From Antedon mediterranea (lineage: Eukaryota; Echinodermata; Crinoidea; Comatulida; Antedonidae), in contig NC_092679.1 of the NCBI RefSeq assembly GCF_964355755.1, positions 21,483,432-21,547,431 on the forward strand: 64,000 nt of DNA, written 5' to 3'. The position numbers and the translations under genes are program-made. Shown here piece after piece: positions 37,593-50,399 of the stretch (its first letter is position 1; every line of letters starts with the position of its first letter). The notes beneath the pieces were generated by a model. The model saw only the letters and a program-made list of their open reading frames with translations, made no database searches and was not told the origin of the DNA.

Positions 37593-40500
37593 TTAGAGAA
37601 CATCAATGGTTGATTCAATGTCTAAAGAGAGAACTGCTTTAACAGTTTCAGCAAGACTAGTAGATGCCAGAGCCTGATCTGAATAGGTTACCAAGCTTAT
37701 TCCAGATTCCTTATCACTGCCATCATTACCTTTGTGAGATATCTGTTTATGTTTCTTCAACTGTCCAACATATGAAAACGCTTGGCTACATAACTCGCAT
37801 GAATACGGTTTTTCACCCGTGTGAATTCGTCTATGCTTAAGCATATTCTCCTTAAATGCAAATAACTTCCCGCAAATATCACAAATGTGTTTTCGCTCTC
37901 CTTTATGCCACTCTAAGTGGCGCTTAAACCCCTTCTCGCGAAATCTTTTACCACAAATCTGACACTGAAATGGTTTCTCATCCGAATGAGTTGCCTCATG
38001 TTGCTTTCTTGTACATGTCTTTGCAAATTTTTTACCGCATATAGAGCAGGGGTGGATTTTCTTTTTCTCATGTACTTGTTTGATATGTGCTTCTAAATTG
38101 CTTTTAGATTTAAAAAACTTTTTGCAGATATCACAGTGTAATAGTTCACGATTTGGATCGTGTGTTACCATGTGAGAATCTAGACCATGTTGAAAATGGA
38201 AAGCAAGATCACATTTGGAGCACTTGTATGTTCTTTCTTCATGCGATGCCTCATGGAGTTTACATTTGTGCAAATGGTAAAATTTCTTTGAGCAATGTTT
38301 GCATTCGAAGCGCGTTTCCTTTGTATGTTCTATCGCCATATGATTTTTCAGACGCCCAACTGTTGAAAATGACTTTTGACACAAAGAACACTTCTCTGGT
38401 TTGGAATGGGTGTTTTCATGCTCTTTAAGTGTGTAGCAATTTTTTAACTCCTTACCGCATATGGAGCATAAATACTGTTTCTGGTTGTGAATTCTATGTC
38501 TTTCAACATGTTCGAGGAACATTTCTAGATTGTAAAACACTCTATTACATGTTGAGCAGGGCATTTCTGAATTTACTTGATGTTCTTTTTCCATGTGAAT
38601 CTTAATATCGGAGACTACTATTTGTTCCGAGCATATTTGGCAGCTATAGGTTTTATTTCTTTTAATTCCAATGCTACCACAAGGACGCCCTCTCCTGCGC
38701 GTACTTTCTGTGACATTATTAATTTCATTTGCTTCAGAAATATCAATATCAACTTTTTGTTTCTTTCTCAAACCAAAAGTACTTTTTGAACGCCCTCTTT
38801 TTGTAGGTACACATAGTTCAGAATCAGCAGTATCTTCAGCAATTGTGGATTCAGTACTATTATCTTTTTGAACTACAGTTCCATCAGTATTTCTTAAACC
38901 AGAAGTAGCTTTTGGACGCCCTCTTTTCTTAGGTGCACGTTTATCAGTCACTTCAGAAACAGACGATTTTTCTGCAATACTGAGTATAGTACTAGTATCT
39001 CCTTCAACTACAGTGGCATGAGTAATTGTAGCACCTTTATTATTGTTGGAAGTTAACTCTGTAGCATAAGCAATGGAAGATTTGTTATCACCAGTGTCTC
39101 CAGCATTTTCTGTAGAAATACCAGTAGTAATTGTAACCTCTTTATTATTGTCAGAGGTTAAATCTGTAGAATCAACAGTAGAATCTTTGTTATCAATTGT
39201 AATATCTTTATTGCTATCAGAGTTGAAAACTGTAGAATTAAAGTCTCCTGCATTTTCTGTAGCAATATCAGTAGTATTTGTAAAATATTTATTACTTTCA
39301 GAGTTTAAATCTGTAGAATCCACAGTAGCATCTTCATTATCTTCAGTGTCTCCAGCAATAATTGTAACATCTTCATTATATTTAGAGTTTCTAACAAATT
39401 CTGTAGCACAACCAATAGTTCCAGATGTTTTATTGTCATTTTCAACAAATCCTGTAGCATTACATGTATCTTTGGTAACTTCTTCATTTTTGTCAGAGGT
39501 TCCAATCAATTCTTCATTACTACTGACCGTTAAATCAGCAACTCTTTTAGCACATGCGTTACTTACATTGTATAATTGCTCAGAACAACTTTTATTCAGA
39601 CAATGCTTTTCTAATAACCTTTTTGACTTGAATTTACCGTCTGACTTGATTATACCCACTTCAGGTGACTTTTTTCTTTCTTTCCTCTGCAGGGTTTTGT
39701 TTTTTTGCTTTTTATTTTTCCTCTCTTTAGCGATAGGTTTTGGTTCCGGTGTGTGCTTGGTATATAAATGCATGTCATATTCCCATGGTGAGGTAAATGT
39801 TTCTTCACATCCTTTGCAGGAAAATTGTTTACTTGCTGTATGTTTGTCACTCAAGGAATCAAATTCTTCTTTGTCTTTTTCATTGTTGTCTTCTTCATCA
39901 CTCGGATTGTAATCCCCATCATTGTCATTGCCTTGATCATTGTCATCATTATCATTGTCCTGATCATTGTCATCATTATCATTATTATTCTTAGCAATGA
40001 CATCAGTTGATTTTTCAGAGCATGAGCCTGTCACGATATTTGATTCTTTTTCCCCTGTTGATAAAATAGAATGGAGCTATAGTTTGCATTTGTGTAGACA
40101 TTGCTAAAAATAACTCAAACTGTTATTTCGCATACAGAAGTAAGCAAATACTAAATTTTTTTTTTTTTGTGTTCCTCTTTTTAAAAAGAATCATATTTAT
40201 TACAAACTACAGCTCCATTCTATATCCAACAACAAGAAATATATTTTTGATAACTCGCAAATGTAATGCTACTATAATGCTTGGTTCACATAAACATTTG
40301 CACCCTAAAGGCTTCCAAACCATGCAAAAGAATTATAAGACTGTATGTTTTCTAGTTCTTGTTTACCCTTAATCTCAATCTACATACTGTAGTTGTCAAG
40401 AGACAATTAAATTACTTTGCTTTAACTGGCACATTTATCAATTTTCAAATTTAATTCCAAAGACATACAGTACCTTCATTTTCAGATGTTCCTTCTTTAT

Positions 40501-41944
40501 TTTCACCTTAGAAAAAAAGACAATAATATTGTGTCACTTACTTTGTCAACAAGTTAAAAAAAACAAGTATAAAACAAGTTCTTTCTGCCTAATATAAAGC
40601 TCTGTCTACACTATCAAACTAGTTTGACAAAAAAAGGGTGATGTTCCCAAACATAGCAGTGATATGACATAAAGTTTGATAGTGTAGACAGAGCCTAAGG
40701 CCTACACTTTGAAAGTGTTAGTGTAAACTCCACTCTACACCCCCAGATTTTGAACAGATTAGCATACAACACTGATCTGGATATATGCAAAAGTTACACA
40801 TCACTGGTTTTGAGCATTTTTACAGTACCTCCAGTAACAATGAAACAACATTTTTTTAAACGGTAGCGACAAATGTGTACTAACTTGTTTCCTCCTCCGC
40901 ATCTTCTGACTTCTGGGCCTGTTCACTTTTCATTGATGATGATGGCTTCTCAACTAACTCAACAGTGATGGCATCAACGTAGCAAAGGAATCTCACAAAT
41001 GCAACAATATCTATAAAATAGGAAGAGACAGCTTTCACAGTTTAACTAGAAACTTGTTAACGTTAATTAGCCAGCCTACAATTCATTGTTTAGAATAACA
41101 AAATTTGTGCAGAGTATTCTGTTTAATTTTTAATTTCTCAATCCTTTCGTCCTTTTAATCTCTCAGTTTTTAAACATTTATTTTGTCATTTTATCTATTG
41201 AAAACATAATTTTGTTTTCATTAAAACTACAAACCTATTTAAAGTCTGATTTAATCAATCTTCAGTTTCATTTTAAATTGACAGTTTTTATTCTCAAATC
41301 TAGAAAAAAACTTAAAATTATTGCAATGTACAAAAAAAGAAAGATTGAATGGGATACCAATATAAGCATTAATGCTTAAAACATGTAACCCTAAACAAGT
41401 AAACATTTACAATACAAAATGACTATTTATTAATTATATTTTTCCCTATTTCTTTTTTCAGTGGCTTTGGGAATAAGACAAAATAAATAAAGCCCTCTAC
41501 TTGCAAAATATAGCACATCCTCTATTTTAATTTTTCCACCAAATAGACTAGAGTAAAGTAAGGATGGATGATTACAATCAGTAATTTTATTCAAGAACAT
41601 AGGATACATTATGCTCAAATTAATTAATAATGTGTAGGCCTAGTCCTAGCTCAAAATGGGCAATCAAGTTAATTTAAAAATGTTTTTTCTGAACATTTTA
41701 AGGATGCATGAGAAATAACAACGCATGATGAGACATAACAGTGGCGGGTGTAGCATCACAAAAATACAGACGTATATTTCTGGAATTCATGGGAATTGTT
41801 AACATCTGAGTACCTTCTTACCAATATCAGATACAGTCTGTATCGTTGCTCTAAACAGAAGGTCTTGAGCTGTTTGTTGAAACTTCTCATACAGCTCTGA
41901 TGCATGTCCTACTTTTAATGTCTTCTTCCAAAAATCAATGCAAT
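37593..41944 (-). CDS. C2H2 zinc-finger protein E with shared 5' exons
   Basis: Minus strand. Exons in transcript order: 41944-41822, 41010-40885, 40506-40474 (33 nt) and 40054-37593 (stop). All join in phase 1 with GT-AG borders. The start codon is not in these exons; a further 5' exon may be 45459-45246. The small exons encode helical CIDFWKKTLKVGHASELYEK and IVAFVRFLCYVDAITVELVE followed by an acidic Glu/Ser stretch. The last exon encodes Asp/Asn-rich DNDDNDQ repeats, one lone finger (CKGCEETFTSPWEYDMH), a long Thr/Ser/Asn-rich spacer with TELTSDNNKEVTI-like repeats, three AT-hook-like motifs (KKRGRPKA, KRGRSKST, RRRGRPCG), then 11 C2H2 fingers and SLDIESTIDVL. The terminal exon's first ATG-like triplet at 40034 is GTG, so it does not start there. 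Likely a nuclear regulator; target unknown. Confidence 0.82.
40599..40698. mobile_element. MITE, CTACACTATCAAACT family, short
   Basis: About 100 bp, nearly perfect palindromic ends: AGCTCTGTCTACACTATC and GATAGTGTAGACAGAGCC. Intron of the zinc-finger gene. Confidence 0.8.
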
Positions 41945-43502
41945 CTAAAAAAATAAAAAGATAATCTTTCAGTTTAGGTAGGCCTTATACTTATTTATTG
42001 TTAGCCTAGCTATAGTGTTTACCTTTGAGGCCTACAACCCAGGTGAGGGATATTTTTACTCTCTACCCCTACCAGCCTACAGTATATCAATAACAGTAGC
42101 TAAGGCCTAGTAGTAGGCCTAGGAATATCCACAGTCTATGTAATAAATGGCGTAGGCCTACATTTTATGTACTCATATTCTAATAAATTTAACTCAGTGA
42201 GTAATAAATGTGTATTAATACATTACAGTATTATTTACTAATAAATGCTGTAGATAGTACATCCATCATGATCCTAACTTTCAACCAGTATTTTTTCCTA
42301 CTTAAAGACACCTTTCCTACGTTTTTTAGATCTAATTTAAGATCACAAACTATATTTAATGTAAAAATAATACTATATGGTCCTATTGCAATAACTTTTT
42401 TCGTCTTTAAATGGTTAAAAATGTGAAAAATAAGTTGCAGGATTTAGCTTTTTTTATTATTTATGTTTTAGTTTTTAGGCTAGTTAGGGACGTACTGTAG
42501 GGGGACACAATTAATCAAGCTCTAGTTTTTATGTGTTTCCTTTTCATCTTTATTTTATGTTCTCATATATTGTTGTATATTTTCATGATTGATGATGAAT
42601 AAAGAATATTTGAATTTGAATTTAATTCTAATAATTATAGAGGCCCGCTATGAATCCCAAAATGCATTGCGCGCGGATTTATATTTTTGTTTTTCTTCTG
42701 TATTTCACCCACTTTTCGATCGATCGTGAGGCCAAAACAAATGGAAGACTTTTCAGCAAAAATACCGGGTTTTCCCCAATTTGTATCAACAGAGTCTGGC
42801 AAAAATAGAAAGACAATTAATGCAGCAACTATACAACGTCAGGCTAGGTATATAGCTAGCGTACAATGTTTACCAGCTAGGCCTACAAAACTAAGCCTAG
42901 CTAGGCTAGGCCTAAAGACCGTCCACGAGAGGTCATTCGCCGCGAGCTACTTAATAGGTAGTGCATTGTTTCTCACTTTTTATATAGGCCTAGTTAGGGG
43001 CCTATAGGCCTAGTTAGGGGCCTATAGGCCTAGTTAGGGGCCTATAGGCCTAGGCCTATGTATTATTTTTACAAAACGTCACAAATTGTAGGGAAGGTGT
43101 CTTTATACTTGCTGGTTACCTAGCTAGGACAGTCAGTTTATTTAGTATCAGGTGTCAGGCCTACACAGTACTAACTAAACTAGGCCTAGTAGAAAGAATC
43201 TGTTTACTGTATATAGCCTAGCCTAGGCCTATGTTGGGAGTGGAATATGTATGTAGTATGGCCCGGGCGCGGGCCCGATCGTCGTCAGTCACACACACAC
43301 ACACATGACGGTAAATTTATCGGATCACAGAAGAAACTTGACTTTGTTAAAGTAAAACCCACCTAGCTTCTTAATCTTACTCTGTAACCTAGGCTGGGCC
43401 CTCGACTGCCCACCTCCACCACCGGACAATAACGTCTGCTGCGTGCATGTTATATTATTATTGTTGATAGTGTTGTATGCATGCTCGAGCGCTCGGCGGC
43501 CC
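41945..43502. other. Intron or intergenic, no gene seen
   Basis: AT-rich, dense in TAGGCCTA-type palindromes. A LINE-like tail (TGAATAAAGAATATTTGAAT, near 42590) and the 20-bp repeat at 42984 are the only recognisable parts. A possible plus-strand first exon at 42738 was rejected. Confidence 0.4.
42984..43043. repeat. Three 20-bp tandem repeats
   Basis: Three exact copies of ATAGGCCTAGTTAGGGGCCT in a region dense in TAGGCCTA motifs. Confidence 0.9.
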
Positions 43503-45116
43503 GCGATTTTTTTTTCCGTACGAGAGTTCCTCCATCGGTTCGTTTCGGACTCAATCGACTCTCTTCGGTATTCGGTAAAGTCAGCTCACTGATGCGTGAC
43601 AACATAATACAATTTACATTTACAAACCGCGAGCTAATACTTTCACAGGCTCTCATAATAGTAAAATGAATCTACACTAATACGAGTTTTGATGACATTA
43701 ATTAATAATACTAGGCCTACTTAGTAATTACATTAAGAACCCAATAGCATATTGAAGATATTTAGGTCTACGACCCAATAATAGGTCGTATCAGATATTA
43801 TTTGTTGAAGTTGAACGACCTTTTGTCACGAACGAAAGGCTCTTTTCTTATCGTTTATGGTATTGTAGCTAGCCCATGGCTAGCCTAGCCAAGCTTGTGT
43901 AAGCCTATGCAAGGTATTACTTTTGAATTTAAAATGATTATGTACAGTAGGAATTCCTATGCACAGTGTATGTTTTTTATACCTTTTAAAATAATATTAT
44001 TAAATTAATATTTATATTGTAAGGTAATGGAAATTTTACGTTAAAGGTGTACGTATTAATTATCCCCAATCTTGAAAAATAAAGATTTCAGACTTTTAAT
44101 ATAGGCAATTTTGGAGTTTTAATTAAGTTATAGGCCTATAACTAATATTATTGTTTATTATGTGTATATGTAATTTGGAAAATCATAAAAAATACATGCA
44201 AAGTAAAAAACATTCAATTACGGTACTGACACGACTGCAATAGTACAAATACTAGTACAAATACATTTAATAATAACACATTTTCCAGGAAGCTTATAAT
44301 TATATGTGATACTATCATCTTGTCATGAAGATCGGTTTTCTGTATTCCATATTCTTGATTTTATTTTTTTTATTATGGTTTCTGAAATAAATAAAAAAAA
44401 AAATTGTTCATTTTAATTCAAAATTTCCACCGGCCAAGATATCAATAATGATTAAATTAACACAATATTAAACGCTTTATAAGCAAGCATGTTTCTATAC
44501 ATACAACTTACATGTTACTAGGCCTATAGGCTATATGTATACAATTTTTCAATTGTTACCTTTAAAAACCTGAAGAAAATTGTAATTTTCTTGATAAAAA
44601 CATCTGTTAGTGTTACTTCTGTAAATATAATTTCTAACCTACTACTTGATCATTTTATTAAAATAAAAAATAGTACTGTAGATGGAAATGTACTACATTG
44701 AAGCACACGTACCATGGAGTAACTCCATGCACGTACGTAGGGCTAGGCTAGCTAGGCCTTGCTTGTGACGACCAACAAACAAAGTGCTGCTGCTGTGTGT
44801 TACTGTTTGTGAATCTGATGGTACATACATTGGTTTGTGGCTGCCTATACAGTATTATATTATTAAAATTCTAGGCCTATTATTATTATTACAATGACGT
44901 TCAGTACTACTATTAATATTTATTATTATATTTACAGTGAGTATAGTATTAGGCCTCTAGTCTAGTATGTATAAATCTGTCACTCGTGCAAAAAAGCTGC
45001 TCACGTTTTGTCTTGTGGTTGCTGTCACGCATCAGTGAGCATCGGTGGCTTACCGAAGAGTCGATTGAGTCCGAAACGAACCGATGGAGGAACTCTCGTA
45101 CGGAAAAAAAAATCGC
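43503..45116. mobile_element. Non-autonomous MULE-like element
   Basis: About 95-bp inverted repeats: GCGATTTTTTTTTCCGTACG at 43503 and its complement ending at 45116, both running inward to CACTGATGCGTGACA. The flanks CGGCGGCCC (43494-43502) and CGGCGGCGG (45117-45125) agree at 7 of 9 bases, as a decayed 9-bp target duplication. The terminal bases resemble those of the complete MULE at 45680. The 1.4-kb interior has no transposase and contains MITE and LINE-tail debris (44042-44300). Confidence 0.7.
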
Positions 45117-45245
45117 CGGCGGCGGGAAGGCTCAGCAGAAAGTATGGAATACCTTGCTGGGCCACACTCTTTATTCGATCAAAGTGAAAAGACGTTATTC
45201 TAGTTTTTTTAAACAAGCAAACTTAATTTTTCAAACAAACTTTAC

Positions 45246-45459
45246 CTTTATCCTTTGGAATAATTCTATTATCTGATGCTGAAAGTGGATCAGACACTGG
45301 CAACGTAAAAATGGTCATAATCTCTTGATAAATCAAGAAGAATTCTGCATTAAAATTATAACGGATGCTGGCGGTTATGGCGTCCAATAGCAAAAAGAAA
45401 GCCGTTATAGTTGCCAGGCTGCTGATTAATTTTACCCTATTGGTTGTGGAGGTCTTTTT
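45246..45459 (-). CDS. Candidate 5' exon of the zinc-finger gene
   Basis: Minus-strand open block between an acceptor (ACATTTTAG|AAAAAG at 45459) and a donor (GATAAAG|GTAAAG at 45246), 214 nt, starting in phase 0 and ending in phase 1. It reads VKLISSLATITAFFLLLDAI, then YNFNAEFFLIYQEIMTIF and SDPLSASDNRIIPKDK. Phase 1 matches the exon at 41944, and the DAIT motif recurs in YVDAITVE of exon 41010-40885, so it may be an earlier exon of that gene with the 1.6-kb element lying in the intron. It could instead belong to a different gene. No start codon assigned. Confidence 0.35.
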
Positions 45460-45911
45460 CTAAAATGTAAAAAAAAGTTTAATTAGGAGGTGAGGTGGTG
45501 TATCTAAAAAGCATAAATTAATTTGTTTAAATTTTAAAAATCAGATCATTATCATAGGCCGTGTAACTCAGAATGTTGTTTATTATTAATAGGACGTATG
45601 GTCTATTTTTCAATTTTTTAATGATGAATTAAACTTCGCGTTATTCCAAGGATTGTTCCCTGGTTATCCCACCCCGGCCGCGAAATTTTTTTTACTCGTC
45701 ATATAAGGCCGATTTAGCAGAAGTCAATAGAGGGCGCGCTCCATCGCTCATGAATATTTATTAGAAAGTGTTACTCAAAACTTGCATACATTAAAACTTT
45801 CGCGCTAGCAGCTAGCTGTCGATACGCGGCGATGATACGACGATGATGATAGGATCGTCGCCTTTTCCACTCTCTACTTCTTGCTTCCATCTCTCTCTCC
45901 TCCTAGCAGCC

Positions 45912-48900
45912 ATGGATATCACAGCTTGTGATGTCCATAACTGTAGTGATATTGATGATGCACTGAAGGTAAGAGAGTAGGCCTATGTCGTATGATAACA
46001 ATAACATTAACTAGCCTAGAATTTAATTCGTCACTTTGACGAATTATAGGTGATCATTTTTTATAATTTTAATGACATTTAATTTTTAAAAACGATGAAT
46101 GTACGTTAAAATACGATCGCAAAATGTTGATAATCCGATGACCTGACTAAAATGCATACGATTTAGCTTCCTAGCCTAGACCTAGCCTAGGCCTACTCCT
46201 AGGCCTAGTGCTGAGTTTTACCTAGTATTATGTCTCATATACTGAGCTGTAGATACTGTAAATACAGAAGGAAGGAAGGGATGAAGCATAGGTCTATCCT
46301 ACTAGGCATAGGCTAGTTAATTGGTTAAATATTAATTAGGCCTAGGGATGCCTACTACTACTAGTTAGGCCTCTAGTGAGTACTAGGCTAGGCCTACACT
46401 AGCTAGTCCCCTAACTCTAGGCCTAGTAGTAGTAGTAGGTAGGCATAGGCTATAGGCTAATTAATAATAGGCCTAGTAATACAATATTAATTTGAACATA
46501 CTGTACAGACTGTGACAATACAATGTAAAATAATATAGGCCTAATTGCCTAGGCCTATATTGTACAGTTGTAGATAGACGCCTATGCCTAATTTGATTTA
46601 GATATGTGTACGTTACTGTTATTTTATATTATTATAATTTAGGCCTAAATTTAAAAGCATTAAAAAATTGATTGTGCATTTAGATGAACATTTTCTATCA
46701 TGGTTGTGCATTTGTTAAAGCTTTTATAGTGATTTTTAAAAAAATGTTTTAAATTGAAACTAAACATACTCTTATCTTTTAGGACATTCTTCCTGAAGAT
46801 TATGTTTACCTAGTGTGTGGGTATACTAGCAATGAGACAGGTGGCTATACTGCAGATTTGAGACTTAATATCTCAACAAAAAATGAAGCAGATATGTGGT
46901 TGACTTCTTTCACCAACAAGACCAAAACCACTCTAAGGATTCGCAGATTGTATCTTTCGGGTAAGAAGAACATCCATAAGGTTTACTTGAGATGTCATCA
47001 CAATACGTTCCCAAGGAACAGCTTAGCTAATGAAAAGAGTGGTTCTAAAAACACTGATTGTCCGGCCAGCATGGTGATTACTGTAAAGCGAGAGGTGACC
47101 AACCGAAAGAGCAGGTAAATTCTGATAAAATGAGATTAAATTGTTAGAATAAAAGAGAAGTAAACTTTACGAAATAATGATATTTTATTACCACCTTTGC
47201 TTCTCCCACAATAAGTATGGCATTATGAAATAGTACGACCCAAAGGCGACATTTTTAGGGGGTGGCATTATGTGTGGGTGGCACTAATTGACATCCGTTC
47301 ATCATGGGGTCACTCCTAAAAAGAATTACAGTCGGTAGGGGTGGGGGTTAATTCATACCTAAACAAAAAAACTTTATTAATGTTACAAAACACAGAAGAC
47401 ACTTCAATAAGAGATACTATTTTAAAAAATTCTGATGAATAGAATTACATTTATTTGCAAAATTCCTTCAATACTACAAAAACTGGAAAACTGGAAAACC
47501 AAAAAGTTTGTAATTACCATTTTCCCGACTTGGATATAAGATCAACCCAAACATGAAATCTCATCTGTTTTAAGGTGTGGCTCATTTTATGTGAAAATGA
47601 CTCAAACATTGGGGTTTGGGGTTAATAATAGATAATTATGAAAAAAAAAACACAAAAAAGAATGTTCTGGATAACCAAACACATACATTATTATTTTAAA
47701 CATTTAATCCACAATAATTTTACCACATTACTGTATTGTACTTGAAAGTAAATGTCATTGTCTTACCATTAATTTAAGGATATCTTTTTTCTATAGATCT
47801 TCAGATACTCACTTGCACAACTTCCCAATGATGGTTCATTTGAGTTACAACCACAATCATCCGATCCTCTGTGCTGACACTCTAAGACACAGAGATGTTT
47901 CAGATATAGTAACAAAGAAGTTTGTGGATATGTTCAAAACAGGTCATTCACCATCGACCGCTCTTCTAGCACATAAACATGACCTTGAAGAGGAGCATAC
48001 TGATGACTACGTTGTAGTTGCTGCTGACCGAGCAGAATGTCCTGATCAGCAATGGTGCTACCGGTAAGTAGCCATCGTGAAGTGTATCAATATGTTCGTT
48101 CGTATGTTAAAGTTAAATAATTTTGTAAAATATGGTTATTACACATTAGTGTATTATTAATGAAACTATTTTAGCAATACAATTTGCTCCCATCATTGGA
48201 TACTGTAATTTTATATTTATATCAGGTTGTACTACAAGATATTCAAAGAAAGCTATGGAGAACCTGATGGTGAAGCAATGCTCAGAGACCTTGAAGCAAA
48301 AATTCAGCAAGTGTGTTCAACGCATAATGAAGAAGTTGCCAAGATAAAGCGAGTTGGAGAAAATGTGGTCGTTGCCATATGTACACCTTTGATGAAACGT
48401 GTCCACAGATATGTACGACAGAGTGGTGAACTTGCTTTTATTGATTCATCGGGCGGAGTAGACCGTCATGGCTGTCGTGTTTTTGTAATTCTTACACATA
48501 GCTGTGCCGGTGGCCTACCGTTGGGCTTACTTATCACCACGTCGGAAACTGAAGAGGTCATTACAGAAGGCCTAACTCTTCTTAAGGACATTTTACCGCC
48601 TGTTGCCTTTTATGGTAAGTTAGGCCCAGCTGTCTTTATGACAGATGACTGTGAGGCCGAGAGGAAAGCCCTAAGTAATGTATTCCCAGGGTCTTCACGT
48701 GTTCTGTGTGCGTTCCACATATTGCAGGCTATGTGGAGATACCTGTGGGACACAAAACACAGGGTAAAAAAGGAAGATAGACCACGATTATTAGGCGCGG
48801 TCAAGGCAATGCTGTATGCATCTACTGAGGCTCAGCTACATGTCTTTTATGAGGATTTGGTTGGTGATGATAGTTCAAAGACCTATCCACAATTTATAGA

Positions 48901-50122
48901 CCACGTAACTAAATTGTATGACAGACGCGAGATGTGGGCTTTGTGTTATCGAAACGAGCTACCAATGCGTTCAAATAACACCAACAATTACTGCGAGGCT
49001 GCAATGAGAATTTTGAAGGACCATATTTTCCAACGTACTAAGGCCTTTAACATGGTTCAGCTTTTTGATTTTCTCCTGACGAGAGTTGAAGTTCACTATG
49101 AAAGACGACTTATAGATGTTGCAAACAATAGGTTGGGTAAGGCGATTTCCGCAAGATATGCTTCAGTGAGTGGCTGGCAGCTCCTTAAAGAGGATATTAT
49201 CCAAACAGGTGACAACTCATTTGAGGTACCATCTCAAAATTCAGAAGGAGTAACGTACAACGTTAATATTGAGGCAGCATCATGCTCGTGTGTTGTTGGC
49301 AGAAATGGTGGGCCTTGCAAGCATCAACACATTGTTTCGAAGCATTACGGCATACATACCATCAACACTAGTCCTGTGAACAGTCCAACCCTAAGAAGAA
49401 TGTTTTACACCATTGCCACTGGATACGAGATGCATAAGGATTGGTTTTTATCTTTGAAATCTAACGAAAGTGAAGAATCACACATACAGTGCATCGCAAT
49501 GCATCACGAACAGGCTCATTCTTCGACTGATGTGGAAGCCCATCCTTCGACTGACATAGACACTCTTTCTTTGACTGATATGGATGCTCATCCTTCGACT
49601 GACGAGAACACTCATCCTTCGACTGACGAGAACACTCATACTTCGACTGACGAGAACACTCATCCTTTGACTACTGTAGATGAAATGCCTGTACAACAAG
49701 GACAGCATGATGAACAAGCACTACTATTCATACACCTCCTAAAGGAAAAGGAACAGCAACATCCCGATATTTTCCGTGATGCAATATCCTGTTTCTTTGA
49801 TAGTGTGAACAAAATTAAGACAGACGCCGCACTGGTTTCAGCCCTGCATACATTCGGCAAATATTCTGGTGAGAGTCTGATGAAAAAGCGCCCAAGAAGG
49901 TTGGGAAAAATCATTGGTGTACAACCTACAGCTGTGGCTCGTAGAAAATCATCTCTTGGTGGGCGAAGGTCTCTTGGATCTGGGCGTCCACTAAAACAAA
50001 TACAGGTAAATAGCAATCCAAAGCTTATGCCAAAGAAAAAAATAAGGAGGGCTCCTCACAAACTTTCAACCTGTGTAAAAACAAATATTTCATTGGGAAA
50101 AACCCATTCAATGAAAAAGTAA
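45912..50122 (+). CDS. MULE transposase
   Basis: Four exons: 45912-45968, 46783-47114, 47797-48063, 48226-50122; 850 residues with no frameshift. The start MDITACDVHNCSD lies 230 bp inside the left TIR. The N-terminus (about 20-180) has a WRKY/GCM1- or FAR1-like zinc finger: cysteines in LRCHHNT and TDCPASM, histidines in LSYNHNHPI. The MULE catalytic domain follows, with Asp about 292 in AFIDSSGG, Asp about 359/360 in FMTDDCEAE, the family-typical CAFH at about 380, and a candidate Glu about 476 in NNYCEAAM. A SWIM zinc finger CSC...CKH lies at about 572-585. Next come 8-residue repeats (HPSTDENT, THPSTDEN; 24-bp units at 49500-49680) and a basic, probably nuclear-targeting tail (RRLGK, ARRKSS, GRRS). 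It would cut and paste the element by its TIRs. Poly(A) signal at 50311. Confidence 0.9.
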
Positions 50123-50310
50123 GCATTAGAGATTTTTCGCAGTCAGTGACAGTGATGCATGATACAGTACATAGGGCCTAGGTGCTTTAATAACAGTGAA
50201 GTTATACTTATTACATAATTATAAATAACAGTGAAACATGGGCCTATTGTTTAATATTAGTTTAATACCTGGTGGCGACATTTTTTAAAAAAGTCTTTAT
50301 ATTATTGTTT

Positions 50311-50316
50311 AATAAA
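50311..50316 (+). terminator. Poly(A) signal of the MULE transposase
   Basis: AATAAA 189 bp after the stop; a second lies near 50410. Confidence 0.5.
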
Positions 50317-50399
50317 TAATAAAACGTGTATTCATCCATGTTTGGGAATTTTTACAATTTGTTTAGATAGTACAAGTAAATCTTTTGGAAAATAGCCGA

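Noticed and set aside
39073-39912. 279-residue plus-strand open frame
   Set aside because: Antisense of the spacer of exon E; no splice support.
40032-40034. Start codon of zinc-finger exon E
   Set aside because: The triplet is GTG, and the frame is open to a splice acceptor at 40054, so this is internal to the protein.
42738-42847. Plus-strand ATG block MEDFSAKIPGFPQFVSTESG followed by a GT
   Set aside because: Good context and donor but no second exon in phase could be found, and it lies within the presumed intron of the minus-strand gene.
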